Counted from the stretch's first letter, positions 22,106-35,635 are shown. The stretch: DNA of 64,000 nucleotides from Dryomyza anilis (GCA_951804985.1 OX638135.1:9253058-9317057), one strand, 5' to 3'. A program made the numbers and translations. Notes: generated by a model from the letters alone, not told the origin.

Positions 22106-22470
22106 GTATCCAAGAGCTGTAAAATCTATTTCAGAAAGACATTACGTAGACGATGTGCTCGATAGCGTCAACACAGTAGACGACGCGATAAAACTGGCCA
22201 AGGACATTCGAGAAGTACACAAACACGGGAATTTTCAAATCCGTAACTGACTTTCAAACTCCAAAGAAGTCATTGTTGCTCTCGGCGAAGAAGGCACAGC
22301 AGATACATTCTGCAAAGCGGGAAAAAGTGTTGAACAAATTATTGAGGCAGACAAGATACTTGGCATGTGATGGCAAACAGCTAATGAGACATGCACGTTC
22401 AATATCAAGTTTACAAAAGCATGTTCGGAGGTGCTGCTCGGCTAAAGGTTATCAACAAAACGAGAACTAT
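22106..22470 (+). pseudogene. Bel reverse transcriptase, 3' part (YVDD)
   Basis: Directly after E1 the phase reading HYVDDVLDSV (22143-22172) gives the RT active-site motif, followed by DAIKLAKDI and fingers/thumb-like sequence. A stop occurs at about 22248, and the frame resumes degraded from 22273. It joins the RT part ending at 8971 at the gtat duplication. Confidence 0.8.
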
Positions 22471-22943
22471 TGCGGATGCATATGTCGATTTTTGACCCTT
22501 TAGGCTATTTGACGTTTTTTATGATTTACGTGAGAATTTTATTTCATCAAATTTGGCGATCTGGAATAGCATGGGACGATGTAATTCCTGATGAATGTTC
22601 CGGAGCTTGGAACAGTTGGTTTTTCCTCCCAGACATACAAAGAGTGCGTATCCCCAGAAGTTATTTGGGCTCCAGGGAAAACTCAATAGAGTTGCACTTA
22701 TTCGTAGACGCCACCGAATGCGCGTACGCGGCTGTGGCATGTCTTAGAATTGAATATGCGAACACAGTAGAAGTTTCATTAGTCTGTTCCAAGGCGAAGG
22801 TGGCACCTTTGCGTCCAATATTGATACCTCGAACGGAGTTACTCGCTGCTGTAATGGGAGCACGCATGGGAATAACGATATCGGAGTCCCATGATTTTGA
22901 AATAGCACTATATATTATTGGCCTGATTCTAAGACAGTTTTGA
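22470..22943 (+). pseudogene. Bel RNase H
   Basis: A 157-residue frame. FDPLGYLTF near the start and LHLFVDATECAYAAVACLR (about residues 75-93) are the Bel/Pao connection and RNase H blocks, with the first catalytic Asp in FVDA. LIPRTELLAAVMGARMG gives the catalytic Glu block. The frame breaks near 22915. Confidence 0.8.
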
Positions 22944-22971
22944 ACTGGATTAGATCCGAGATGCTATAAGC

Positions 22972-23513
22972 AATTTGTGATGTTTCGCATTGGAGAAATA
23001 CAAGAAACCACCACAATGGAACTACATTCCCACGAAATTGAATGTTGCTGACATGGGTACCAAGTTGTCCAAAAATCCATATTTTGAACCGGATTGTGTT
23101 TGGTGTTCAGGACCACAATTTTACCGTCAACCAAGGGATTTTTGGCCAAACTATCAAATAACGTGTGAAGATAAAGAAGATTTCGAGCTTCAAACAAGTA
23201 CGGAGGCGCCGCTAGTAGCGGTTCAAGTTTGTGAGCAAAAAAAAATTTGTGATGTTTCGCATTGGAGAAATACAAGAAACCACCACAATGGAACTACATT
23301 CCCACGAAATTGAATGTTGCTGACATGGGTACCAAGTTGTCCAAAAATCCATATTTTGAACCGGATTGTGTTTGGTGTTCAGGACCACAATTTTACCGTC
23401 AACCAAGGGATTTTTGGCCAAACTATCAAATAACGTGTGAAGATAAAGAAGATTTCGAGCTTCAAACAAGTACGGAGGCGCCGCTAGTAGCGGTTCAAGT
23501 TTGTGAGCAAAAA
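22972..23513 (+). repeat. Exact 272-bp tandem duplication in Bel pol
   Basis: 22972-23243 and 23244-23513 appear identical, both starting aatttgtgatgtttcgcatt. The segment codes for the RNase H/integrase junction (NVADMGTKLSK, PQFYRQP). The duplication breaks the frame. Confidence 0.85.
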
Positions 23514-24345
23514 GACATTGTAGATTTCAAACGATTTTCTAAGTGGGCGCGCCTATACAGATGCGTGGCCTACGTCAAACGATTCATCACCCAACTAAAA
23601 ACAGCAACCGCTAGCAAAAAGAGCCCTGCTGCAAATAATAATATTCATATCATAAAAACCTTACTGCCGATGAGTTGCTTTGGAGCCAGAACTTTCTGTT
23701 TCACCTTGCCCAAACCCTTGCCTACCAGAATGAAATCAGTATGCTGCAAAAAAATCCTGCACGTGCCTTACCAAAATTAAGCTCGCTAAGGAAACTTCAC
23801 CATTTATTGATGAACAAATGGTAGTACGAATGCGGGGTCGCTTAGAAAATGAAAACAAAATATCTTACTATACAAAAAACCCCATAATACCACCCAAGAA
23901 TCACATAATAATTTGCCTGGTAGTTGATTGGTATCATAGAATATTTAAACATGTTAATCACGAGACTGTTATCAAGGAAATAATTCAAATATATCACATT
24001 TCGGGATTATGCACGATTTTAAGGACCATCCGAAGAAACTGCCAGCTATGTAAAATTCGAAATGCATCAACCTCCAGAAATGGGTCCGCTGCCTGAAGCC
24101 CGCTTGTCAGCAAATGCAAGACCATACGTAGGCGTGAATTTTTTTAAGCCGTTTGTGGTTGCGGTCGGCCGACGTACTGAAAAACGCTATGGAGTGGTGT
24201 TCACTTGCTTAACCTGTCGCGCGGTCCACGTGGAGATGGCATACAGTCTAAGTATGAACTCACGTATGATGGTAATCCGAAATTTCATTGCACGTAGAGG
24301 AACTCCGCTGCACATTTATAGTGATAACACCCAATACCAAGATAA
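23514..24345 (+). pseudogene. Bel integrase, N-terminal and core part
   Basis: Frames 23262-23780, 23818-24096 and 24062-24349 in changing phase. The zinc-binding region reads H...H (DWYHRIFKHVNHE) and CQLCKIR. The core reads PYVGVNFFKPF, where relatives have G-x-D-[FY]-x-G-P; here the Asp is Asn. TCLTCRAVHVEMAYSLS follows, then IYSDN with the second Asp. The element then jumps at about 24335 to sequence near the integrase C-terminus. Confidence 0.75.
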
Positions 24346-24868
24346 CTGATGAAAAGCTGAAAAACTTGCTTCTCGAGGTAGAATTCATTGTGAACAGCCG
24401 GCCACTCACCTATCTGTCTTTGGATACTGCTGAGCAAGAAGCCCTAACGCCTAACCATTTTGTGTTGGGATCATCAGCTGGATGCAAGCCTATAGGTAAA
24501 TTTGAATCGACGGATCAGTACGTTAGGGCATCGTGGAGGCATTCTTAATTTCTGGCAGACAAATTTTGGAAGAGATGGGTGGCTGAAGTTCTTCCCACAT
24601 TAACCAGAAGAACAAACTGGTTTGAAAAAACAAAACCGATTGAAGAGGGCGACATAGTTATTGTTGTAACATGCCTCGTCATTGCTGTCCCAAGGGAATC
24701 GTTATAAGCGCAATTAAAGGTGAAGATGGTAAAGTAAGAAGTGCCATTGTTCGAACCTCTCATTGTGAATATCGACCAGCGACGAAAATAGCAGTTTTGG
24801 ATGTTCCTGGAGTCGTTGAAGTATGAAATTAGGTATCCCACTCTTCGATCGAGATACCGTGGGGAGAA
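24346..24868 (+). pseudogene. Bel integrase C-terminal remnant
   Basis: Reads EFIVNSRPLTYLSLD and LTPNHFVLG, standard for the Bel/Pao integrase end with its Glu lost or shifted by the deletion before it. WRHS is followed by a stop, then KFWKRWVAEVLP and EGDIVIVV in other phases. It ends at 'ggggagaat', a polypurine-like stretch next to the LTR. Confidence 0.75.
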
Positions 24869-25055
24869 TTTTACAAACTCCACCACTCAAAAATGTATCA
24901 TTTTAGCAAACTACTTTTTTATATACTTATTTTAAATTAACTACTTTGTAATTTTGCATTTGGTTTCTGCAACACGAAACAAAATATACAGCAACACTTG
25001 TTGTCATTTTTCATTCGAACATTGCGATTGAAGCAGACGGCTAGAAAGAAATCAA
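24869..25055 (+). repeat. Bel 3' LTR, truncated
   Basis: Matches 5713-5900 from ttacaa(a/t)ctccaccactc to gctagaaagaaatcaa, then stops at a MITE fragment. Confidence 0.8.
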
Positions 25056-25062
25056 TAGGTCG

Positions 25063-25157
25063 ATTCTGTAACTTATTATCGACAAAATCGATATCGTTAA
25101 CTATTTTTAACGACAAATATCGTTAAAATTTACATTTTTTCATGACGATCGCTTCTA
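25063..25157. mobile_element. Half copy of a small palindromic MITE
   Basis: ggtcgattctgtaacttatt...catgacgatcgcttcta matches one end of the element at 26548-26714 and stops where FB sequence starts. The other end is missing. Confidence 0.65.
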
Positions 25158-25473
25158 CATCCATAATTTTTGGCAAGAAACTGGCAACCGAACTGCTGAT
25201 AAACATGATGTTGCCGTTTGTCATTTATTTTGTTGATACAATAACATACTCAGTTTCCGTAACAAATGCACAAACGTCAAATTTTGGCAGAATGAAAAAT
25301 GCAATAATGAGGTTACGACAACCGAACGTGCAGTTGCGCGAACTAACATTTCGGTTAGAGTAAAAAATGGCACGTTCATTTTAATGACATGAGGTTACAA
25401 CAAATGTATTTGGGTTGCTACACTGAAACGTTGGTTCAATTAACCTCATGCCGAAAGAGGATTTTTCTGTGTG
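25158..25473 (-). mobile_element. Foldback-like element fragment FB-3
   Basis: The inverse of FB-2's left part: 1407-1451 joined to 4123-4400, with the terminus tttttctgtgtg at 25473. It shows the uninterrupted site for the 2.67-kb insert. Confidence 0.75.
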
Positions 25474-26416
25474 TACATAATTAATATATTGAGTTTTTAT
25501 AATTGAATATTTTTATTACGTTCGTAATAATTTTAATGTACTTAATTGATTTCTTATAACTGCATTATTAAAAATTTTAATTATGAACGTAATTAATAAC
25601 ACAACAAACAACTTTGGCGCCAAACATGGTTGATTTAAACATGTATGTCATTGATATTTTTCTCTGTGTACCAGTCATTTTTCAGTATATTAACAAATAT
25701 TTATAAATCTTACAAAGTTTCATTTGTGTATTTAACCAAAAAGGTGGTTTTACACTAGTTAATAAAACAAAATCATAATTTGTCGAATTGACAATGGTTT
25801 TTGTAAATAGAAAGGCTAAATTTGTTAAGTCAACAATTCAAAATAATTCTCTGTTACATGAACAAATCGGATATTCGTTTTGTGAACAGTCCATTTGTTT
25901 ATTTTACAGTTTATGAGAAAAAAAAACAAAGCGTCGTGACGATTCGATTTATTCTATTATTTTCTGTTGTGTTAGCGTTTGCACTACATTATTGAAATGT
26001 AGTGCAATTTCTGTGCATTAAAATTGTAAAAAAACAAAAAAATGCACCATAATTATCTTGTATGAAATAATTGATTTTAACCACATCAGATGTGGAGCTA
26101 AGAGCTCCATATTATGGAGGAAGATGTGAGCACAATTAAAGTGACACTAGATCTAGTCTGATAGACGCGAATTTGAAGTTTTCGACCACAGTGGTCTTGA
26201 GAGTCTTTATTTTTGACCACTTGTGATTTTATAAAATTAACATAAAACCTCCTTATTACATAATAACATAACCTCCTTATTATAAAGTCTAAAAAAATAT
26301 ATTTCAAACAAAATAAATTGTTTTACAGAACAAAACGAATTTGTCCGTCGAACAGAATTTTTAAATATTCTTTATTAAATAGAAATAAGGATTAATTATA
26401 ATGAATTGAAATACAA
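25474..26416. other. AT-rich interval, nothing recognised
   Basis: No credible frame. A local palindrome near 26094 (gagctaagagctc) and a doubled 'taacctccttatta' word near 26250 are the only structures I see. Confidence 0.4.
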
Positions 26417-26822
26417 CCCAATATAAGGAGAAGCGTTTAAAAAAATAATCATAATTTCCTTCAAGGTCTAATATATTATTCAAAACAGTTTCAAATATAG
26501 AATTAGTGCTATTTTTAGCGCTTACTCTGTATTTGAAAATGATCTGAGGCGTGATTCTGTAACTTATTAACGACAAATATCGATATCGTAAACTAACAAC
26601 AATTGTGGCATGCAGAAGTGATCGTCATGAAAAAATGTAAATTTTAACGATATTTGTCGTACAAAATAGTTAACGATATCGATTTTTGTCGTTAATAAGT
26701 TACAGAATCGCCCCCTGATAATAATATTACCAAAAAAGGGCAGTGAAAATTTGGAACAAAAATGTAGTGACGCTAAAAATAATATGTTTTTTATGATTGC
26801 AATTTAAACCCTTACAAAAAAT
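26417..26822. repeat. Dispersed repeat R, copy 1, containing a MITE
   Basis: 26417-26547 plus 26715-26822 match 38843-39053 (shared tagcgcttactctg, gggcagtgaaaat, aaaaatgtagtgacgc). The other copy lacks the inserted MITE. Non-coding. Confidence 0.75.
26548..26714. mobile_element. Complete palindromic MITE, 167 bp, TSD ctga
   Basis: Ends ggcgtgattctgtaactt and aagttacagaatcgcccc are inverse apart from small differences, with further inverse blocks inside (taacgatatcg). Flanked by ctga at 26544-26547 and 26715-26718. The matching region at 38960-38975 (aatgatttgataataac) has a single such site, so this is an insertion. Too small to code. Confidence 0.85.
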
Positions 26823-28995
<2,173 letters not shown>

Positions 28996-29106
28996 TTATA
29001 TTATTATGAACATAACGCATTTAAGTTATATCATAAGAAATATGTAAATAAAAAAAAATGTAAAAAAAATTTATTTTAATAATTTATAAAAAAAAATTTA
29101 TTTCCT

Positions 29107-29300
29107 TAATTATTGCTTATCGAAAATTTTCAATAAGCTTATCAAATTTTTACAAAACATTTCATAATAAGCTTACAAATTTATAATAAAAAGTTTTATA
29201 ATAAGCTTACTAAATTATTACAAAACATTTTGTAATAAGCTTACAAAATCATTACAAAACGTTTTATATTAAGATTACAATATGATTTCATATAGCTTAC
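29107..29300. repeat. Degenerate minisatellite with aagcttac core
   Basis: Four or five units of about 35 bp containing 'taataagcttac' (29168, 29204, 29233, variant 29270) spaced by A/T-rich 'aaattattacaaaacatttt'. Confidence 0.6.
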
Positions 29301-29473
29301 TATTCAATATTACACATAACCTATCAATGTAAGCTTACAATCAATGTCGAATTTCGCTAATTCGACATTTATTACGCAACGTTTTCATTACATTTCGCAA
29401 AATTATTATAAAACATAACATTACATATATCACCTTACAAAGAGTTTACAAAAAGCTTACAATTTTTGTTGGG

Positions 29474-29965
29474 ATACCTAAGTAGCACAATTTCATATAT
29501 AAATGTGGTATAAAGCTTTTCACGACATTCTTATACAGTAATTTTACCGTATAAAAGCTCTTAAATGACCTGTACGGCTTGTATAATGCTCAAAGGGCGT
29601 AAGTCTATACAGCCCTGTAAATGCTTTTTGATTATTTCAAAAAGGTTTATAGAACTTTTATACAATTACAAATCTGAAGTATATACAAAAAAAAATTATT
29701 GCCGCAGGCAGGATTCGAACCCGCGTCCTCGTGCATTGAAGACAAGCATGCAATCGTCGTGAGACCTCTATTAATGTTGGGAAGTTCCTGCCACAGAAGC
29801 AACTAATGTCACTGTATACGAGTTGTATTATTAGTTCAATAAACCTTTACATGGTGAATTTAATAGGAATTATAAAGTCGTACACATATAGTAGTTACAC
29901 TACTTTCATACAGTTTTATGCCATATAACGTTTACCTTCTCAGCTTATTGTGCTAATTGGGTAAC
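29474..29965. mobile_element. Family T, copy 1: MITE-like with tRNA-like box
   Basis: Ends gatacctaagtagcacaa and the inverse of gttacccaattagcacaa match at 15 of 18. The interior at 29698-29765 holds, on the minus strand, gcgggttcgaatcctgcc (a perfect Pol III B box) followed by a T run. The right part (29770-29965) recurs at 38219-38397 and 39058-39231. No coding capacity and no clear TSD. Confidence 0.6.
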
Positions 29966-30200
29966 CCGCGTCCACATCTAAAAATTTACCGAAATTGAGA
30001 TCATTGAGAGACTACGCAACGGCGGACGAATGTGGCGTAAAGCTCGACGAACCAATAGGTAATATATACAGCATACAATTTATTTACGTATGTGAGTAAA
30101 AGCCTGAAGAAATGTGTCACTCACGAAATACATTCTAAGCAGTCGACGAAAATGGCTCAAAATGAAGATTGCATTTTTCTTAAAAGCATTACGTATTATG

Positions 30201-30886
30201 AACCAGTTGGGAAGGTTAGATCACATGGGAAATTTTATAGTAGGTGTTATTATGATAGTTAGGATTATAAAAATTATAGTCGGTCTAAGCCGACTATACA
30301 TACCCTACACATATGTGTGGTTACCATTCAAAGTGGTATATAGATCACCAGTGAATACGAATCCTGAAAATAACTACAAACTTTCAATCACTGAAGAATT
30401 TCCATTCATTTGATACCCATATTTACAAATGGGTATGTATATCGAATTTCGATTTTTTTTTTGGAACCACAAGTCGTTTCGCGGGAAAACATTATTTTCA
30501 TGTATTTGTCATTAAGTCAATATATATTTGACCAAAAAAGTTTACCTAAGCACGTAAACAGTAAAATTGAGCTGTAGATGTAAATTTTATATGAGGTATT
30601 TTAATATAAATGGTCAGATCACAGGTCACAATGAACCGATCTAGCCAATTTTTTCGCACATATAGCGTAGGTATATAAGTAATCCAAGTTATCAGTTTTA
30701 TTCATCTAGCTCTTCAATTTTTTAAGTAGTAGGGATTTCAACAGACAGACAGACGAACAACGCTTCGACTCAGGAGATCATGCTGATCAAGAATATATAT
30801 ACTTTTCTATACCGGAGATGCTTCCTTCTGGGTGTTACAAACGGCGTACCAAATTGAATAACCCTTTCACTCTTAGTGTAGGGTAT
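30201..30886 (+). mobile_element. Dispersed repeat P, copy 2
   Basis: Same ends as P1 (aaccagttgggaaggttag ... agtgtagggtat), with small insertions and deletions. No target duplication is evident here. Confidence 0.75.
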
Positions 30887-31487
30887 AAAAAACACAGGGT
30901 TTTTATAATAACTCGCAAGTGCTGATTATGAGTGCATACTCAGTGTTTTCATATAACGTAACGTTTTAAAGAAAGGTGCTCACGTAATTTTTAAAAATCT
31001 TTTCACCCACGATTCATTACATATTTAAATACTGTTGAAAATAGTTTTCCAAAAAAACGTTAAACGCAATTATTTTAATGAATGTTAATATTCTTATTCG
31101 TTTTTAAGAGATAAAGTCTGAAAATTTCGTGGTTTTTAGACAAATTTTTAATTATTTATTTAGCATTTATAATCTAAAGTATATACAGTTGCGTGCAAGT
31201 ACAAACACGCATCAAGTACAAACATAAAATCGCTATAATTCAAATATTATTTCAGGTCATAACTACTTTTAACTTATGCGTGTACATTTTAAAATGCAAG
31301 CTTTTTTATTAGTGACAATCAAAGGTTTACTTGATGGTCGATTATAGCCTACAAACTAAAAACAATCCGTGCAACTAATTAGAAACGAATTAACATTTTG
31401 CATTAAACGTATTTTATATCCATAAAATCACTTAATATTAGATGAAAAACCAATTGCAAATATGCCACACAGATGGCACTTAGTCAT
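30887..31487. other. AT-rich interval with a distant inverse of the 32-kb repeat
   Basis: 31370-31440 (aactaattagaaacgaatta) is the inverse of a stretch in the tandem repeats that follow. Otherwise nothing is recognised. Confidence 0.4.
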
Positions 31488-31852
31488 TGGCTGCATTCAG
31501 CGACCTCAGCAGTTGCTAAACTGCTCAGTAACTAATCACTCACTGTTACTGAATTCATCGCTATCTCAGCTGTCAATTTACAAATTAATTTATTATTAAT
31601 ATTTTATAAAAATAAAATACAACTCTTTAATTGATTGAAAACATATATTTCAATCTAAATTCCATTTTTGTTTATAAATACTTGAGTTAAAATGTCATCG
31701 AATGTCATCCATAACAATGGCAGCGCAAATGTAGCGTAAAAATTTCATGCTGGAAAAAATGGCGATCGCTCACTAAACATGTTGAGCTCAAATTGCTTCA
31801 AGCTCAAATTGCTCAACAGCTCCACAAGTGCTGAGGTCGCTGAATGCAGCCA
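31488..31852. mobile_element. MITE-like, TIR tggctgcattcagc, 365 bp
   Basis: Starts tggctgcattcagcgacctc and ends with the inverse gaggtcgctgaatgcagcca, about 24 bp of near-perfect TIR. Non-coding. A truncated copy ends at about 32231 (gctgaatgcagcca). Confidence 0.6.
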
Positions 31853-32406
31853 TTGAAAATAATGATTTGTCATCAAATATTTAGTGATTTTATAAAAATA
31901 AAATATGTTTAATACAAAAAATTAATTCGTTTCAAATTGGGTGCACGGGTTGCTTTAAAGATGGTTAAAATGGCTATAATTCTGATTTTTATTCAACTTA
32001 TTACAAATTTGAATTACCTTGCTTGAGATCTGACCTCAATTTGACCAGTTTATAAATACTTGAGTTAAAATGTCATCGAATGTCATCCATAACAATGGCA
32101 GCGCAAATGTAGCGTAAAAATTTCATGCTCGAAAAATGGCGACCGCTCACTAAACATGTTGAGGATAGCATGCCATTCAAGCTCAAATTGCTCAACTGCT
32201 CCACAACTGCTGAGTTTGCTGAATGCAGCCATTGAAAATAATGATTTGTCATCAAATATTTAGTGATTTTATAGAAATAAAATATGTTTAATACAAAAAA
32301 TTAATTCGTTTCTAATTGGGTGCATGGGTTGCTTAAAAGATGGTTAAAATGGCTATAATTCTGATTTTTATTCAACTTATTACAAATTTGAATTACCTTG
32401 CTTGAG
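31671..32406. repeat. Two direct repeats, period 378 bp
   Basis: 31671-32034 and 32049-32406 share tttataaatacttgagttaa through cttgcttgagatctg with small differences. A third partial unit lies at 32928-33060. Confidence 0.8.
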
Positions 32407-32642
32407 ATCTGCTTACTAGTTGTTAATCTTGCTCTGCTTTTTCGTAAATTCATTTCGTTATAATTGATCAGCATGGATACAGAGTTCCGAGAAGAGTTGT
32501 CTTTGTGATGGCTTAATTTGTCTGCAAAGGATAAGGAATTTTTAATGAAATGTATCACTTATAAATTGAAAAGCAACTGGTCAAATTGAGGTCAACGGCA
32601 TAGAGCAACATCTTGCGAATGAGTCTTGCAAATGAGAATTTT

Positions 32643-32912
32643 ATCTATCAATTCGCCCAGTACGGTCACGTCGATAGATCTGCATTACCTGTTCCTTGAT
32701 GGGATTGATGAGCGCGTTGTACTGCTCGCACAGCCTGTTGAACGAGATGTAGTTAGCCTTGTAGACCTGCTTGCCGCGTAACATATTTCAATGGTCTACA
32801 AGCAAATAATAATAAACGAAATTACATACACAAACTTCAGACTCCATCTGCGGCGTCTCGTATGTACATTTGCCCTTGAGAGCGCGCAACATGAACCTCC
32901 ACTCCTCCATGT
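32643..32912 (-). pseudogene. Captured gene fragment with intron-like gap, left arm
   Basis: On the minus strand, 32912-32847 reads MEEWRFMLRALKGKCTYETP and then a gt...ag interval of about 45 bp with a pyrimidine/T-rich end. A second block at 32784-32643 reads MLRGKQVYKANYISFNRLCE and onward to a TAA. Codon choice is GC-rich against the AT-rich surroundings. The phases of the two blocks do not join simply. I do not recognise the gene. Confidence 0.5.
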
Positions 32913-33109
32913 AGTCATTGCTTAAAAGATGGTTAAAATGGCTATAATTCTGATTTTTATTCAACTTATAACAAATTTTAATTACCTTGCTTGAGATCTG
33001 CTAACTAGTTGTTAATCTTGCTCTGCTTTTTCGTAAATTAATTTCGTTATAACCCTTTAAGGCCAGCTTATCGTGCGAAAATATTGCCTATAAATAGTCA
33101 TTATTAATG

Positions 33110-33360
33110 GCGATACGGGTGCCGGTCCTAGTGTGTTTATTATGGAAACACAAACCTATGATTCTTCGCCACTCAGAGCATTCACACATGCGTGTCTATA
33201 GATATACACTTCGTTGTCCGGCAGTTTATAGGTGCCATCGTCATTAATGCGGATACGCGTAAATGATTTTGCATAAAAACCTGCGGACGGTATTCATATT
33301 TTCCATTGCTATCGGCGCTAGGCATTTCAACCAGAAACTATTATCTAGAAAATGCCGATA
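33110..33360 (-). pseudogene. Second exon-like fragment, left arm
   Basis: The mirror of 43752-43922: a frame containing FTRIRINDDGTYKLPDNEVY in the right arm, with GC-richer codons than its surroundings. Probably from the same captured gene. Unidentified. Confidence 0.4.
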
Positions 33361-33966
33361 GCAATTGCCTTGCAACAAACCTGTGCGTCACGAACTATAT
33401 TCATCAAAATGTCAACATCTGTACACAAAACTTCTTATATATTTAAAAGACGTTTCAATTTTAATGCAATACTCACACATTTTTAAAACGCACTACTGCG
33501 TTTAATGGATATGTTGAAAAAATGAAAATTTTCTTGATGACATTTCACTTAAACAACAAAAACGACAGCCATTTGTTAAAAAAAGCTCTCTCAGAATGGA
33601 AGTTGAAAGAGGAAAAGGTTGAACTGACATAACATGCAACCATATTAAAATACCATTTTAAAACGAACAAAAACTGCAAACATTCTCTCTCAGAATGGGA
33701 GGTGAAAAAGGAATGACAAAATGTGGTTGCATTCACCAGTACGCACACACAACAAATTCCTATGGTAATATTAACAAAAATCCGGTCTAAAGCAACAAAT
33801 ATTTTTTAATATACGAACAACAAAAAATATTTCATATATATACAATTCCCTTATTTCATTGTATTAACAAATTGTCTTATATCTTTAATAAAGTACTTTT
33901 GTTCCATTAACAAAGAAAATTTATATAATAAACGTATTTATTTTGTTTAATTAACAAATTTATTCT

Positions 33967-34145
33967 TTAGTATAGTAGACTGATGGCAACACTGTTTTTC
34001 TATTGTTTACGTTCGTTCTGATATTTGCTAAATTCTGCCTTCTTCCTGTGTACAGTGATGTACTAAGACGTGTTTTTCGGCAACCAAATTATTTGTATAA
34101 TTAATCATTATCAGTATATCTATTTAAATAAAGAAGATTTAAAAT
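33967..34145 (+). repeat. E3 5' LTR, left arm
   Basis: Matches the 3' copy from tagtatagta to caaccaaattattt, then continues (gtataattaatcattatca) to the primer site. The first two bases of the TG start seem lost. Confidence 0.65.
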
Positions 34146-34229
34146 TGGCGACGAGGAGTAAAATTTATCGGAATAAGGTGGGGCAAAATTCATGGGCGAA
34201 AGGATGGCATTGAAATTTGGCGATTTAGG

Positions 34230-35635
34230 AGCGTTTAACGTGTCTGCGGGAAATGACAGGTCTACAAGGAGCAGATGGAATTCTTTTTTCAAGCAAATGA
34301 CATTAAAGACCAGGCGAAACAGAAAGTTGTGTTCCTGTCGTCTTGCGGAATGGACACGTTTTTTTTTATTATAATGTGGGATAAAAAATAGAGCCACAGC
34401 ACTCAGACAGGGTTATATCCATTGAGCTCTGATCCAGTTCCCTGGTTTTTAATGATACTTCTTAGATTCATTATTGAATCTAAGAGTGTGTGTTGTGTTA
34501 AAGAGTGAAGCTGATCCTCTCTCATCACGTCTGTGCCAAAGATCTGCCTTCTAATTCTAGAAAATGCTGGACAGTCACAGAGATAGTGCTCTGTGGTACA
34601 AGTTTCTTCGTAGCAGGCAGAACATAAAGAGCTTCCTCCAGGCCGATTGCGTTCATGTGTCTTTCACATGCGTTGTGTCCCGTTAGAAGTCCCGTCAGTT
34701 TTCTGCACTCCTTTCTACTTAAGAAAAGTAGAAACGAGGCCGATATTTTGGTTATCGTCGGTGGCATGAGCTTGGAGAATCTGAATTTCGTCTCATTCAG
34801 CCATCTTCTCTTGTGTGCAGAGGCGACCCAAGAGCTGATGACGAATTTTCCCGTAGATGCAGGTAGTCCAAGCACAGGTTCTGGTCCAAATGGATTATCC
34901 TCAGATCCAGCAGTTTCATTGCCTGAAACTCCTTTATGGCCCGGCACCCAAATCAGTTTCAGTGTATTGTATTTACCAACACATTGAAACGTGATCTGCA
35001 TTGACGTACAATTTTCGATGTGATGACCGGGTTGTTCAAAGCCATAAGAGAATGGACATGGACACGTACACGTTGTTAAAATCTTTTGCGACACCGGATG
35101 AGGTTTTGTCGAACAGTTTCGAATTTGTCACTGCGATGTGCAAATATTCCAGTTTTATAGTCGCAACCAGCGAATTGATGAATCCATATCTGAGCACTTC
35201 TTGGCAGCACTTTGAAAATTGAGTCATGGCTGTGAATTCAAGGACTTGGATGACATGTTGCGCGACAGGTTAGTGTGCGGCATACGTGAAGAACATCTTC
35301 AGAACCGTCTGTTGTCAACAACAAACTAACATTTAGGCTTGCGCATTTGCAATTACCAGAGAAGCAGCGCAGAAGAACATAAACGCACTTAAAACGCAAC
35401 CCAGTCAACCAGCAGTGCATAAATTAGTCAGCTTCAAGGCGAAGCACAACCAGGCAACCAGAGACCAATTTGGCATATGTTTTCGATGTCACGGCGACCG
35501 CAAGCCAGAACAATGCAGATTCAAAGACATAGAGTGACAAAAACGTGGCCACATCGAGAAGGCATGCATTACAAAAACAAAATCGCATAACAAGTACCAC
35601 CACAATAAGAAAAGACTGAGTCACACTAGTTTTAA
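34230..35635 (+). pseudogene. gag: E3 gag, left arm, split by a LINE
   Basis: Gag starts in several phases, is interrupted at 34358, and resumes at 35067 with DTYTLLKSFATPDEV wording. A nucleocapsid-like stretch lies near 35475 (CFRCHGDRKPEQC in the right arm's better frame). Frameshifted throughout. Confidence 0.6.
34359..35057 (-). mobile_element. 5'-truncated R1/I-type LINE, RNase H end
   Basis: Minus strand, A-rich 3' end seen as tttttttttatt at 34359. Direct flanks atggacacg at 34350-34358 and 35058-35066. The 189-residue frame at 34525-35094 reads LIWVPGHKGVSGNETA, an RNase H C-terminal block, then LTGHNACERHM and a Cys-poor zinc-knuckle-like end, as in I/R1-group LINEs with an RNase H domain. 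It is absent at the mirrored site (42725), so it inserted after the palindrome formed. Confidence 0.85.

Larger units (their letters stand above)
5713..25055 (+). mobile_element. Bel/Pao LTR retrotransposon, degenerate, split by E1
   Basis: Repeated ends at 5713-5900 and 24869-25055 bracket gag with a PHD-like finger, a Cys/His-rich region, a Pao-type RT interrupted at 8971, RT with YVDD resuming at 22106, RNase H, and an integrase core. The order gag-PR-RT-RH-IN and the RT wording (KIRLVWDAAA, LLTALNKVL) are typical of Bel/Pao. The element has stops, frameshifts, internal tandem duplications and a deleted integrase segment, so it cannot be autonomous. The 13.1-kb insert is errantivirus E1. 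Confidence 0.85.

Noticed and set aside
24869..25055. Bel LTR of only ~187 bp
   Set aside because: The 3' copy is cut by a MITE fragment, and the 5' copy lacks a primer site directly after base 5900, so the true LTR is probably longer.
33545..33748. 67-residue frame identical in both palindrome arms (43330-43533)
   Set aside because: Identity follows from the palindrome; the frame has no recognisable domain or coding signature.
34192..34374. 60-residue frame MGERMALKFGDLG... as a small gene
   Set aside because: It overlaps E3 gag in another phase and ends in the LINE poly-A; gag phases explain the sequence.
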